Source: Drosophila miranda
Taxonomy: Eukaryota; Arthropoda; Insecta; Diptera; Drosophilidae
Length of the DNA stretch: 64,000 nucleotides
Direction: 5' to 3'
Assembly (NCBI RefSeq): GCF_003369915.1
Contig: NC_046673.1
Location: 19,025,718-19,089,717 of the forward strand
Within the stretch, counting starts at the first letter, position 1, and the number at the start of each line of letters is the position of its first letter. The position numbers and the translations under genes are program-made. Shown here piece after piece: positions 26,917-38,524 of this stretch. The notes beneath the pieces were generated by a model. That model had not been told where the DNA came from, did not search any database, and was given only the letters and a program-made list of their open reading frames with translations.

Positions 26917-28171
26917 TTACACTCTGCCTCCGTGCCACTGCAAGAACAGCTGCAGCTTCTGCAGTTTGCTCCCTAACTCTTTTCGGACCGTTCTCCGCCC
27001 TTTTTGCATCCATCTTGAAGCCTCCTGCTACATTCCTCCTCCTACGTTCTCCTCCCTTCTGCAGCCCCTCTATCAACTCAAACAATGTGACCAAGTGCGT
27101 GGCAAAGTTCTTCCACATTTGGACAACTTTCATCGGACTCCTGGCACTCAGCCCCTCCCCTGCTCTCGATTCGGGCCTCATATGGTGTCCTGTCCAGCGT
27201 CCTGTGTGTCCAAGAGGAACAGCGGCGGCCCTGCAGGAGAAAGCTGATCAAAATTATTTGAAGCTTTTGCAATTTTTGTAATTAAGCGAACAAAGCCAAA
27301 CATTTGCTCAGGCATTTTCCCATCCATCCAGCAGGAGGCGGTGCAGGCGGCAGCTGCAAGTGGCAGCTGAAAGTGCCAGTTTTATTGTGTGCCCCACTGT
27401 GTTACGCTCTCGTCCCTTCACAGTTGTTGCAAAGTTGCCGGACAACTGCAAAAACTGCAGCATGCAAATCGAAAAATAATTACAATTGCGCAAAGTTTTA
27501 AAACGAACAGAGAAGAGACAACTGGAGACCTCATCCCCAACCACGCCCTGCAAGGGGGAAGTGTCCCTGATTTCTTTCCGTTTCCGAAGGACAGACACAC
27601 AGACAGAGACAAAGACCGTGACACACACACAGAGGCATACAGAGGGAGAGGGGACAGAGGCAGAAGGAAGTGTGCCCAGTGGTGGAGTTGTAGATGGAGT
27701 CCACATGTGTGAAAGAAGAACGATCTGTGGCAACAGGAGGCATCGAAAGAAATCAGGGGCTACAGCACGGAAATAGGAGGCGCTGTACGGACAATAGGAG
27801 GTAGAAGGGAGTAGAAGCAAAGCAGAAGGCATGTCGAGGGAGTATCAGGTAACAGCAGAGCTCCACTGAAAGAAACAGGAGACTTTATTGGCTGTTCAAT
27901 ATGTTATCAATTTGGAGAAATCATAAATGGCGTTCAGACCTCTGTAATCCCAGCACTTGTACCACCTTCTACTCGTATCAACAAAACCCGATGTCGAGCA
28001 CAATTTTTTGTCGATACATTAAAGAAATTCTTTAAATAAATGCTCAAATGCATTATCCTTCAATCCAGTTCAGTTCAAAGCTATACTCTACAGATAAAAT
28101 AGTTGTTTAGTTTATTCTAAAAGCCAGCAAAACCTAGAAATTCCACGTCTCAAAACATTTCCCTATCAGAG

Positions 28172-28275
28172 CTGTCAGAGAGCGGTAACAGTGCGCTGTA
28201 GCCAGGGGCGGTAGCAGGCTGTTAGCACCGCTGTTGCCGCTCTGTTACAGCTGTTGCCCTGAGCAGTGTCACTGT
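28172..28275 (+). repeat. TAACAG-dyad dispersed repeat, copy C
   Basis: Contains CAGAGAGCGGTAACAGTGCG then CTGTAGCC, then GCGGTAGCAGGCTGTTAGCA and a CTGTTGCCGCTCTGTTACAG palindrome-like block. Shorter and more diverged than copies A and B. Confidence 0.7.
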
Positions 28276-29270
28276 TATGGCCTCTGAATTCCCCTAGAAC
28301 CATATACATAGAATATACCCAAGTTTTCTTTATGATTAAAGTTCGTTCTACTCGAAAATTTCATATCGCAGTGTAGGTAGCAGTTTTTTCTCAGTGTATA
28401 GAGGAGAGTTTTTGCCCAGGATGTTTCCTTCAGTGCGTATATGCTTTGACAGTGCATTTTGGAAGAGGTGCTCGGTTGGGAGGAGGAATAGGTGGAGGAA
28501 TTCTCCGAATTTCGCATTAGACACACATTCAAACTGTTAATGCGTTTGTCTCTCTTCCACCATTGTCTCTAACTCTCTCTCTCTCTCTTTGCCCTGGCAG
28601 AGGAAAACTTTGAAAACTCATTCAGTGTCATGTAGATTTTTCGTATTTTTACTTGTGCCCCCTCCCCCTGCCCCACCCCCACCCCCACGACAAAAAATAA
28701 TTGTTGCCTAACTTTTTGCCCAAGCTCATAAAACTGTGCCCGTGCCTCCAAGCCTCGTGCTCCTGCTCCTTTCTGGACCCATTATTCGGGATCCTCTACT
28801 CCCGGGCCCCATTATCCGTGGCACCCCCTCCCCCTGCACCGGCACCCTGCTGGCACCTCCAAGCCAGGCAGTCGGCAGTTATCCCAGTGTTGGTGGCATT
28901 TTAAAACTATTGTTCATTTCAAGCATCAAGAAACTTCTCAAATTGTTGCTGAAGCGCTGTCGAAACTTTTTAATTTTGACGCCCTGGCAGGTGGTGTGTA
29001 GCCCTGACCCACTGTCACTGCCATGCCATGCCGGGCCAGGCCAGAGCTGCGCTACCTCCTTAAGAGATGAAATGGGGAATCACTTAGAGGGAATCACTTC
29101 TGTAAGAATAGACCGTGGCTAAGGGTCTTAGGATTGCCCAAAAATTCCGTCCCTATTCCCAAATAATAATATGCGATCACTTTTTCTACCATCATTGCGC
29201 GGACCGGATATGGAGAGACGAAAGTAATTGAAATCATTTGGGATTCAGTGGAAACCACAAGACTAACAGA

Positions 29271-29352
29271 GTCTGTAAAATTAACAGAGAGTAACCGAGT
29301 CTGTAGAGTTAACAGAGAGTAACCGAGTCTGTAGAGTTAACAGAGTGTGTGC
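29271..29352. repeat. 28-bp tandem repeat, about 2.9 units, with GTTAAC
   Basis: Units at 29271-29298, 29299-29326 and 29327-29352 share GTCTGTAGAGTTAACAGAGA followed by GTAACCGA. The unit contains the same TTAACAG and GTAAC words as the dispersed dyad repeats nearby. Confidence 0.9.
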
Positions 29353-29355
29353 AGA

Positions 29356-29420
29356 GAGCCAAGCCACACCTCATTCGGTGCCGGATTCTCTCTCAAGCCA
29401 CAATTACTTATTGTTTTAAT
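29356..29420 (+). repeat. Dispersed repeat block, copy 1
   Basis: Reads GAGCCAAGCC, CATTCGGTGCCGGATTCTCT then CTCAAG. The same ordered words occur at 32726-32812, 3.4 kb away (GAGCCAAGCC, CATTCGCTGCCGGATACTCT, CTCAAG), so the two are diverged copies of one sequence. Confidence 0.65.
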
Positions 29421-31097
29421 TTTTTTAGAGTACCCTTTAAGTCCCTGGAATATCCGAATAATTTCTGTGGAAAAACAAGTAAGCACAAGTCTGCCCAGTG
29501 CCTTTTAATCATTCGATTCCTAGTTAATGTCGCTTAATGTACGTATCGATGAGACACTGATACAATCTGAGCTCTAATCTCATTTGGCATGGCATTTCGT
29601 GCTTCACGCACATTGCTCATACGCACCATTAGCATTAGGCAAAGAGGAAAAGAACGAGAGCGAGAGCCAGCCATTACCACTGAGTCCCCCATTGGCCCAG
29701 ACCGGGCATCGCCTTTGATTCAATTAACTTTGTTTATCGCGCATAATGCATGGATTATCAATATCAATTGACATCAATTTCGGTAGCGCGGGGGGGAGGG
29801 GATGGACCAGGGAATCTTAGCAGAGTCGTCTGCAGGGGAAAAATGTTTGGACAGCATTTTGTGCTGAGGCATTGAAAAGTTTTCCCCTGTTAATGCCCTC
29901 ACAAGAGGGTATTCGGAATCAAAGGTTCTCCCATCTTGCCTGGCATGTTCTTACTTTCTGATTGAATTTGAAGGGTATCTGGAGCTTCGTTTATCGGCTT
30001 ATTATCCCACTTTATGCGGCTATTCGGTTGTGGCTGTGGCTGTGGCTGTGGCAGCGGCAATGGCATTTCAATTAAATCCTCCCCCATCTAATTGAATTCA
30101 ATGGAAATTGAATTGAACACTGAACCATAGTCCATGTGTATCTGTGTATCTGTGTGCCACTTAAAGCTGACCCTGTGACCCATTAAAGGCTCACTCTCCT
30201 CTCTCTCGCCCTCTCTCTCTCTAGCCAGGATCTTCTGCTGCTGCTGCCACTTGTCCTCAGTTTTGTTGCAAGGCGAAAGGGCACAAAACCCAAGTTATTT
30301 TAATTTCAGCTTAAGACAAGGATGAAGTTGATTGGTGCTGACGGGGCCAAACAGACAGAGAGAGAGAGGGAGAGAGAGAGAGAACTTTTTATATGGCTTT
30401 AATTGCCACACACGCACACACACACACACACACGCCTACACTCAGATAATTAAAAAGTTTTCTCACCGCGCTGTAAAGTGAAAAAATCTTTGCCATATTC
30501 CCCCATCTTTAATATCAGGAAGTGTTCCACTTAGGTTCATGGCTGGAAAAAAAAGGCTGAGGGGGGCGGCACGGATGGGTGGGATCAGGGTGAGGTATGT
30601 GGGGGAAATAAGGGGTATGGAAATCAGGATGAGGCAATGTCTTTACAGGGATTAACGTGGTGAAGTCGTCGTCGTCGTTGTCGTCGTCTCCACCAACTTG
30701 CCACAATTTATGCATTATTATTTGCCTCTCGCTGTGGCTGTTGTGGTTGCTGCTGCTGTTGAACATGTCATTCTTTGCACTTTCCACGGTATGGCTACGC
30801 CTTGTTTTCCCAGGGTGCCTTCAGGTATGCCAGACATCAGTGGCCCCTGCCAGACATTTACCCGAAGAATTAGGAATACTACTTGAGTGGCAACACAGCA
30901 CTCGCCAACACCCGAAAGGCCTCACCATAGAAGATGCATTTCGTCACCAATTAGTATTGCATTATTATTGGATAGCACTGTACTCAACCACAAACCATGA
31001 GCGGAATGCAGCACAGTGCGTGCCTTTCGTATGTGGTGGCCCATGGCGCCCAATTTATTCACGAATATCAAGTGCAAGACGCAAACTTTGTCCCAAG

Positions 31098-31125
31098 ACG
31101 TGACCATAATTGTGCGGTTGCCAAG
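31098..31125 (+). repeat. 28-bp dispersed block, copy 1
   Basis: Starts ACGTGACCATAATTGTGCGG and matches 33291-33318 at 27 of 28 positions. Similar but weaker flanking similarity extends upstream (TATGTGGT followed by a CCCA word in both). Confidence 0.75.
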
Positions 31126-31345
31126 CAATTTTCCCACTTTCGTGGCTGGTGGCGGCTGGCTGCTGTCTGCTTAAAGGACGAAGAATATTGATGTCAGTTT
31201 CCACCTGTGGTTGCAGGCGCCTCCGGTGTGTGCAGGCACCTTCTACGGGTGAGGTTCTATCTGGGGGCATAGTTGTCGCTGCTGCGGGTCCTTTATTCTC
31301 TCTCTCTTCTGTTCAGATCGTCTTAAGAAGGCCTTAAGAGCGCTT

Positions 31346-31412
31346 TCAGAGAGCGGTAACAGTGGGAAGCGGTAACAGGCTGTTAACAGCGCTGTTGCTC
31401 TGTTAACCTCTC
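31346..31412 (+). repeat. TAACAG-dyad dispersed repeat, copy D
   Basis: Compact copy: CAGAGAGCGGTAACAGTG, AAGCGGTAACAGGCTGTTAA, then CAGCGCTGTTGCTCTGTTAA. It shares the CAGAGAGCGGTAACAGTG start with copy C exactly. Confidence 0.75.
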
Positions 31413-32725
31413 CCCCGATTCGAATGCATTCAAATGGCTATGAATTTGTATATTTTTCGACTCATCATTATGGATTATAGAAGTCCCCAAAAAACCCTTT
31501 GGCTTGTGGCTACTCCAGGGTATCTCCCAGTCGAGTGACGTGCCGAAATGGTCCCATTTCGTTATGGCCGAGCCGCCCACCTCCGCGAAAAAGCCTTCGG
31601 AATGAGAGAGAAGCAAAAGTCATTTGGCCAAGGTTCACATAATCAAGGCATCTCTCTCTCTCTCTCTCTCTGTCACTTGGCATCTCCCTCCCCCCTTTGT
31701 CACTATTTATGTCTATTCTTATCTCATTCCCAGCTTATTCTCTCGCTCTGATTTCGACACATCAGCGACGACGACGACCGCGTTGGCAGAACGTCGGCAG
31801 AATGTAATTTGCTTTATGGCTTTGTAACCGTTACTTTTCATGTACAAACACATACATATGTACATATGTCTATCTCTTACTCAATCTCATACCAGCTCTC
31901 TCCCTCTCTCTCTCTCTCTAGCACTCTGTCAAGTGCGTTTTCGTTGCAAAACAAATTTATGCAGCACTTCGTCACGTCAGGGCTTATTATTGTTAAAGAT
32001 TCTGCATTGCATTTCCTGGTATTTCCACAAAATAAGTTTTAATTAAAATTAAAATCAAAATCTGTCTACAGCTCCAGCTGTCTTTCTCTTTCTCTCTCTA
32101 TCTCTCTCTCTGCAAAATGTTAACTAATTTGCATTGCATCTTAAGACAGTTTGCACCTTTGGCATTCTTAATGGGCATTACAACACCTTTCCAGGATGCC
32201 AACGATGCGTTTAAGGACTTGAATGCACTCCCTCCCCTATCGCCTCTCCCTCCCCATGCCTCCGTTTTGCTCGTTTGGATTGTGAAGTTTTTGGGGGCAC
32301 GGGGGCTGAAACGTTTTATTGCCTTCATATTTTCCATGTCCTGGATGTCCTGGATGTCCCGGACTTCTGTCATAAATTGCACAAACCTTGCACAAATGAA
32401 CCGTACACTAGAGTTAGGTCAGAGGAAGACATAGCACAGCTACAGGAAGCAGGGGACAAGAGAGATAGAGATAGAGCCACAAAGAGGAAGAGAGGCAGAG
32501 AGGGAGAGAGTGGTAGAGAGATAGGGCAGACTTTGGGGATACACACCGAGGCGCATACATAATTTGAATAACTCATAAAAATGCACATTTATCGCATAAT
32601 TCTGTCGTACATCAGGACGGGCAAGGACACACACACACACTCGCACGCAGGACCCTGCCACCCGCATCCCCGTACCATCTTTATCTTAAGAGACAGGGAG
32701 AGAGAGAGAGAGAGTAGGAGAAGAG

Positions 32726-32812
32726 CCAAGCCTCAGCGATCGAGGCCAAACATTCGCTGCCGGATACTCTCTCAAGACGCACTCATTATTTGTCAATCAT
32801 TTTTAAAGTTCA
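32726..32812 (+). repeat. Dispersed repeat block, copy 2
   Basis: Diverged copy of 29356-29420 (shared GAGCCAAGCC, CATTCG, TGCCGGAT, CTCTCTCAAG words). It lies about 50 bp before dyad-repeat copy E, suggesting the two blocks may belong to one element. Confidence 0.6.
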
Positions 32813-32863
32813 AACACTGTGGTGATGTGGAAGCTGTGGTTCCTTCAGACCTTACAGATCCCT

Positions 32864-32960
32864 GTACGGTAACAGTGCGTGCGCTGTAACTGGACGCAGT
32901 AACAGGCTGTTAGAGTAACAGCACTGTTAATCGGTTGCTGTTGAGTTGCTGCTGCCCAAC
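32864..32960 (+). repeat. TAACAG-dyad dispersed repeat, copy E
   Basis: Contains CGGTAACAGTGCGTGCGCTG then TAAC, a CAGTAACAGGCTGTTAGAGT block, and TAACAGCACTGTTA, a near-perfect palindrome, then GTTGCTGTTGAGTTGCTGCT. Confidence 0.7.
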
Positions 32961-33290
32961 GTTCGTTTTGGATACAATCTCAAAGGACCTGTACTACGAC
33001 ATGAAAGAAGATTGAATCATCAGCACAACCACTTCAAAGGAATATGCTCAACCGCAATTCATTTAATGGGAAAATAGAAATTCTGCAGCGTCCATTCTCT
33101 TCATCTCTCACTGCTAATTAGTGCCTGGGACAGACGTCATAGCCGGGAATGCATTAAGTAGCCGCACAGTAGGTGCATTTGTTATGTGGTCACCCAGAAG
33201 GAGAATTATAATACGTACGCATCCATGAGTGTATTCATGTAATCGTGAATAGCAATTGGTTGATGCCAGAAGCAGACCTTGGGCTCCAAA

Positions 33291-33318
33291 ACGTGACCAT
33301 AATTGTGTGGTTGCCAAG
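33291..33318 (+). repeat. 28-bp dispersed block, copy 2
   Basis: Starts ACGTGACCATAATTGTGTGG; 27 of 28 positions match 31098-31125. Confidence 0.75.
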
Positions 33319-35089
33319 AACTTTGCCATTTTCGGACCACGACAGGGTTGTCAGAATCAGAATCAGATTCAGGACTCAGGATTCAGGATTCAGTGGGTAC
33401 ATGGCATGTCCCGTCCATCATTCCGGTGGGGGTGGTACTCCTTCTGCTCTTGTATCCCTCCTTCAGCTTGAGGTTTCTCTCTGGACTCAATGGTTTGTAC
33501 ATGGCCTACAACACAACTCATGACAAAATCATTACAAGCATTTGGAATAGTTATCGTTTTATATATCCATCCCTACATGCACATACATATACTCGTATCC
33601 CGGGACCTCTTGATGCTCTTTCGTGCTGGTGCTGCTTCTGCCGCTGCCTGCTTTTGCTCTAGGAAACGGCAAAAGCTGTAAAAAATTTGCATTTTTATAA
33701 CAACTTAAGTCAGCAGACGACGACTTTACTTTTCCGAGCACTTGAACTGGTTTTTCCTTTCCTTTCCTTTCCCGTCCCCTTCCCCCATACAAAGTTTTGC
33801 ATGCGTGTTGCTCTCCCACTCGACCTGACCCTACTTCGCCCCGCATTCCTTCCCTGCATATCAGCATATCTAAACTATATAGTATATATACTCGCTCCCC
33901 TACATATACTATCATGTGTGTGTGTGTGTGCATTTATAATAGCAGTTATATTTATGAACTAGAAAAAAAAAGGAAAAGAAAAAGGAAACGCTGTACCAAA
34001 AAGAGCCAGCAAAAATTGTGTCCATTTTGCAATTTGCCGCCGGCGCGGTGCACACCAGGCAAAGTGGTTGCAAGTGGGAGAAGCAGCAGGAGCCGGACAA
34101 GGTGGCGCTGGGATAAGTGGAGACATATGGAGCATGGAGATGCGACTTAAACGAGATCTGGGAGCCCTGCCCTCAATGGAAGTTCCTTTTCCAGGGATAT
34201 CCCCAAGTACATATTATCTAAGAAATTTGTGGAGTTCCTTAATTGGGAAGCCCTTAAAGATACAAAGATAGTTCCAGGTTGAGGTATCCATGTAGAATCT
34301 TGCAAAGAATCCCATAGGATGTAATCACCTGTTGGCACCACTTGCAATTTTTGCCAAGAAATCAGAAATTCTATATGAATTGGGATTAGAATTAAATTAG
34401 AATTCCCTAAACAACTGAACATCCAGTAAAACAATTAAACACGAGTCTTACGTTGAACGAATGCCAACCCCAAAGGAAAGGGCCAGCAATCGTTCTTTCA
34501 TTTTCCAAAAGAGTTAGTCTCCTAGTACCATTGAGCGACCAGTACTGCATAAGAATGTTTTTTTGTGGAAACAGTCAAGGCGATTTCGGTAGGCAATTTG
34601 ATACATGTTAGGGTTTATATTAGGTATAAAATGGAAATTGTCTCTTTGTATTATTATTTGTATTACCTTGCTTTGAACGAGAAGAAATTAGCGCACACCC
34701 CCTTCATAATAGGCATCTTGTCAGGGAAAATAACAAGTTACTTGCCTCGATTCTAGTATCGAGTATCTTCATTTGGAAAATATGAAGTTGTAATACACGT
34801 AATGCTGAGGATAATGTGGAACACGAGGAAAGTTTTATTCAGTTCAATGACTTTCCAAAAAGGTTTCAGGTGATGCAGCAGTGCAATCGGACCTTAAAAA
34901 AGAACAAATTAGGTTCAATAAACATAATTTTAATTAATTCATAGTTTTATTTCAGTTATAAGGAAACTACTACAACAGACACATGGCAGCCTCCACCATC
35001 ATTATTGCTAAAAAAAGAAGGTACAAAAACTAGTTGTTAAAGTTCGAAAATCGATAGATTAATATATGCCATGCAAGTATTTATTTATT

Positions 35090-35212
35090 AACAGCGGCGG
35101 ACAGCTCTAACATCAACTGTTATGTTAACATTGAGGCTGCTCTACCAGCGGCCTGTTAGCACCAACAGTGTTCTGTTAATGCGCACCCCTGCTGTTAACT
35201 GTGCAGGTCGCT
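35090..35212 (-). repeat. TAACAG-dyad dispersed repeat, copy F (inverted)
   Basis: On the minus strand it reads GCTAACAGGCCGCTGGTAGA and TGATGTTAGAGCTGTCCGCC with several further GTTAACA/TGTTAAC words. The only copy in reverse orientation and the most diverged. It sits 230 bp left of the DINE-1-like element. Confidence 0.6.
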
Positions 35213-35439
35213 TGCTGCTTTTTATGTTCGCCTGGTACTAAAGTATCGAAAAATTTCGTTGTGGCATCGTTTTGTGGAGCTATTTGTTTTTTCGATGCCT
35301 TTGATTGTGGCCTTAAAAGTGGGATTTAACAAAAACGAAACGAGGGAATATTTCGAATACATTTTCTCTGTATCGTGCACATTGTCTACGCGAGTCTAGC
35401 CATCTTAAGCAATCTTTCGCAATGTCGCAACCAAGCAAA

Positions 35440-36550
35440 AAAAAAAACGAGGGGGAACGTTGAGAGTTGCTGCGGACACCGCAACTCTACGGTTATACCC
35501 GATACTAAGTCAGTATGGCTCTCCTCCGGCAGACGCCGCTAATATTAAACGACACGACAAAGAGTGCGTGCGAGAGAGACAGAAAATCAGTCTGAGCGTG
35601 ACGTCGGGCGCTGCGTAGCCAGTGCAAATTGATTTGTTCCTTTTGGCTATAAAAATGATCTGACCTGATCCAGATTCAGCAATCTGATAGATATGGTCAT
35701 TATCTATGATTCTGCGTTTTTAGTTTTCTCGAATGTGCAATATTGTGGATGCAACAGATTTTCGTCCTTTGTGGGGGCGGAAGGGGGTGGGGCGAAATTT
35801 TGAGATATACGTTTTATAGTGAGATCTAACAGGAGTGCGGATACCAAATTTGGTTACTCTACCCTTAATAGTCTCTGAGATTTGTGAATATCCCCAGATT
35901 TTCATCCTTTGCGGGGGCGGAAGGGGGTGTGGCGAAATTTTGAAACGAACTCGTCTCGGTCCGATATATTAGGAGTGTGGATACCAAATTTGGTTGCTCT
36001 AGCTTTTATAGTCTCTGAGATCTAGGCGCTAATGTTTTACTCTAAGCAAAGCCGGCTATGCTACGTGTGTGTTAGAGAGAGACAGGGCGAGAAAAAATGA
36101 AATTGTTTTCTTGATTCTGGCTATAATAATAATACGATCCAATTCAGACTCTGCAGTCTAAAAGATATGGTCATTCTCTACGATTCTGCGTTTTTGGTTT
36201 TCTCATATCTGTGGATGCCACAGATTTTCGTCCTTTGTGGGGGCGGAAGTGGGCGGGGCGAAGTTTTGAAATATTTTTGTAGCAGTGACATATAACAGAA
36301 GTCTGGATCCAAAACATCGTTGCTCTAGCTCTTATAGTCTTTGAGCACTAGGCGCTGAAGGGGACGGACAGACGGACAGACGGACGGACGGACAGACAGA
36401 CAGGGCTCAATCGACTCGGCTATTGATGCTGATCAAGAATATATATACTTTATGGGGTCGGAAACGATTCCTTCTGGACGTTACACACATCCACTTTTAC
36501 CACAAATCTAATATACCCCAATACTCATTTTGAGTATCGGGTATAAAAAA
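35440..36550 (+). mobile_element. DINE-1/Helitron-like non-autonomous element
   Basis: Bounded by 14-bp perfect inverted repeats TTATACCCGATACT (35493-35506) and AGTATCGGGTATAA (36533-36546). A hairpin AGAGTTGC...GCAACTCT lies outside the left repeat (35463-35488) and an ATACTCA-TTT-TGAGTAT hairpin at the right end. Near the right end is a GACGGACAGACGG-type tract (36362-36402), which on the other strand is the GTCY microsatellite typical of DINE-1/INE-1 elements. The motif TTTATGGGGTCGGAAACGAT follows, a sequence common in fly interspersed repeats. There is no transposase ORF, so it is non-autonomous. The interior contains a threefold repeated GGGGGCGGAAG segment. The family name is from memory; a LINE or other repeat origin is less likely. 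Confidence 0.75.
35755..36270 (+). repeat. Threefold internal repeat within the mobile element
   Basis: A roughly 48-bp segment beginning CAGATTTTCGTCCTTTGTGG and continuing GGGCGGAAG...GGCGAA.TTTTG occurs at 35755, 35895 and 36221. The first and third copies are each preceded by the same ATATGGTCATT..CTA and GATTCTGCGTTTTT words, so a unit of some 240 bp was duplicated in addition. Confidence 0.8.
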
Positions 36551-36881
36551 CATCAGCTTCGAATCCGAAAATCAAGGAGCTATACGGCGCCTAAGCCAGG
36601 AACGGAAGAGGCGGCAATTGGCGTTTTCGAGAGAAAAGTTCTTCCGGGTATTTATGGACCCTTTCGCTCCCTAAAGAATCACGAACTGTATGAGCTGTAC
36701 GGTAGGCAAGCGTAGAAAAGTTCAGCGGCTAAAAAAGGTGTAACCGGTTAATCGTTGTGCTATAAACATATCGGGCCAAAGAACAGAAAGAATAAGAATA
36801 TAAACTAAATTCCTTGTAATTCCCAAACCACACCAAAGCACTTCAACTCTATTTCCCCTAGGCAGCGGGCAAAATGTTTCC

Positions 36882-36882
<1 letters not shown>

Positions 36883-36908
<26 letters not shown>
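36883..36908. repeat. (GA)n microsatellite
   Basis: Uninterrupted GA run of about 12 units. Confidence 0.9.
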
Positions 36909-36914
<6 letters not shown>

Positions 36915-38100
36915 ATTCCACACAAAACCCCCTTGAAATATGCAACAGCCGTCGTCCTGTCCGCTGAACAGGATGGAAATAACTTGATGCGGACGCATGT
37001 AGACACTGCTAATGCGCATTGTATGCGATAAGTTCCCAGGACCCAGATCCGCCTCCTTCCCCCCATGCCCTACTGCTCTACCGTCTATCCCGGACTCTTT
37101 CTCTGCCTGACCCCATGGACAACTTCCGACGTCTTCATCGTGGGACAGTGGTTGGGTTTCCAAGCCGAAATGTAAATGCTCGGCCAATCTGTAGTTTTGT
37201 TGTGGGACGCAAGCCACTGTGCTGCTGTGCCACTGTGCCGTCTGCCAGTGTCGTCAACGATATGTGAAGTTTGCCTTCCGCTTGTCGCTCCACATGTTAG
37301 CCCTTGGCCCCGACTACCAGTTCCCAGTCTCCTTCCTGGTCTGCAGTCTGCGTCGTTCCTAGTCCGCTTGTCGCACGACCAACACAAATTACCATCGTTG
37401 AGCAGAAGCACCACTAACAAGTAGCCAGAGAAGGAGGAGACGGAGACGGAGAAGCAGAAGGAGAATGGAGCTGAAGCCGGTGCTGCTGGTGTATTGTCCG
37501 TTTTTGAGTGAGAGAGTGATGATGAAAAACGGGCTCTTGATGTTTGTCCCTGCAACGTTAAAGGGGCTGCTCCTCCTGCTGCTACTTCTCCGTCATTTGT
37601 TTAAATAATTCACCGAGACGAGACGAGACGCCGGGCTCTAGCTCTGCATATCGAGGCTTGTCCGGGGTTTCAGACGCTATGCGCTCACATGCATACATAT
37701 GTAAGGAGCCCGCTCTTCATCTCTGTCGCTGGAAGGGATAGGTCGGGGCGTAGCGGGTCGGTAGTCGGTAAAGTGCGTTTTAGTATGCATGCTGCAATTT
37801 CTATATGACCATGCCGCTGCAATTGCTTGCTTGCATACATATTTTATCCCTACCTCTAGCCCTTTTCTTGCCTTGGCCTTTTTTCTTGGCTTATTCCAAC
37901 TGTAATTTGGAGCTGTTGCTGCAGCTGCTCCCATTTTTTATGGCTGTGCTGGCTGGGCGCAACATGTTGGTCATTTGCCGCATACGTAATCGTGCCACAA
38001 ATCTCTTGATGGCGCTGAAATTATGTCAATTTAGTGTGAGAGAGTATCAAAATCCAAGGGTCTGATTTTCAAATTTAAATTCAAATTTTTGATATCAATA

Positions 38101-38230
38101 GCGATCATCAATAGATCCTCAAAGCGCTGCCAGATCGATAGGAAAAGGTGTGTACTGACTAAATGGCAGCGCTGTTCAATGGCGATCATCGATATAACCG
38201 CAAAGCGCTGCCAGATCAATAGGAAAAGGA
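38101..38230. repeat. Duplicated 49-bp block with CAGCGCTG palindromes
   Basis: Copies at 38101-38149 and 38182-38230 share GCGATCATC, AAAGCGCTGCCAGATC and AATAGGAAAAGG-type words. Between them lies an extra inverted TGGCAGCGCTG. The arrangement of GCGCTGCCA in both orientations with CGATA words resembles a regulatory or boundary element. Confidence 0.75.
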
Positions 38231-38524
38231 ATGATCTCTGATTTCCGGTAAACTTCAAACGTTTCTTCAGGAAATATTTAAGGCGTTGGCACTTTTTTTT
38301 GCTTAGGGATGCCGAATGGTAAAGGAAATTTGGAAAAGTGAATGTTGAAATTTGAATTTGAACTTTTCTTTCTGTTCGTTCGGAATCGTCGCAGGCAGTG
38401 CTGCCAACTTTTCAACAGGAAAAAAGCTGTTTTTAACTTCCAGAAAAAAGGGTAATTAATGTTTTAAAAATTTTGTATGAAAGTGATATTTAATATGTTC
38501 TTTACAGTATTTCCATTAACTCTT

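Larger units (their letters stand above)
26334..35439. other. Intergenic region carrying dispersed dyad repeats
   Basis: No gene is supported. There is a CAG/CTG tract near 26.88-26.91 kb, a three-unit CCCGTAA tandem at 26688-26710, and CT/GA tracts at 30.35 and 31.65 kb. Four of the six TAACAG-dyad repeat copies lie here, plus two further pairs of short dispersed homologous blocks (29356/32726 and 31098/33291). The region therefore looks like a nest of old, short, non-autonomous repeats rather than genes. Confidence 0.5.
36551..38519. other. Non-coding region
   Basis: No gene is supported. It contains a GA microsatellite at 36883-36908 and a two-unit 49-bp duplication at 38101-38230. Open frames at 37.0-37.6 kb run on both strands and look incidental. 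Confidence 0.5.

Noticed and set aside
26546..27181. 211-residue minus-strand open frame upstream of the four-span membrane protein
   Set aside because: Its centre is a poly-leucine run produced by a CAG/CTG repeat and the rest has no recognisable domain; likely incidental.
32098..32382. 94-residue minus-strand frame with a DIQDIQDM repeat
   Set aside because: The repeat comes from a tandem TCCTGGATG sequence and the remainder has no conserved features or gene context.
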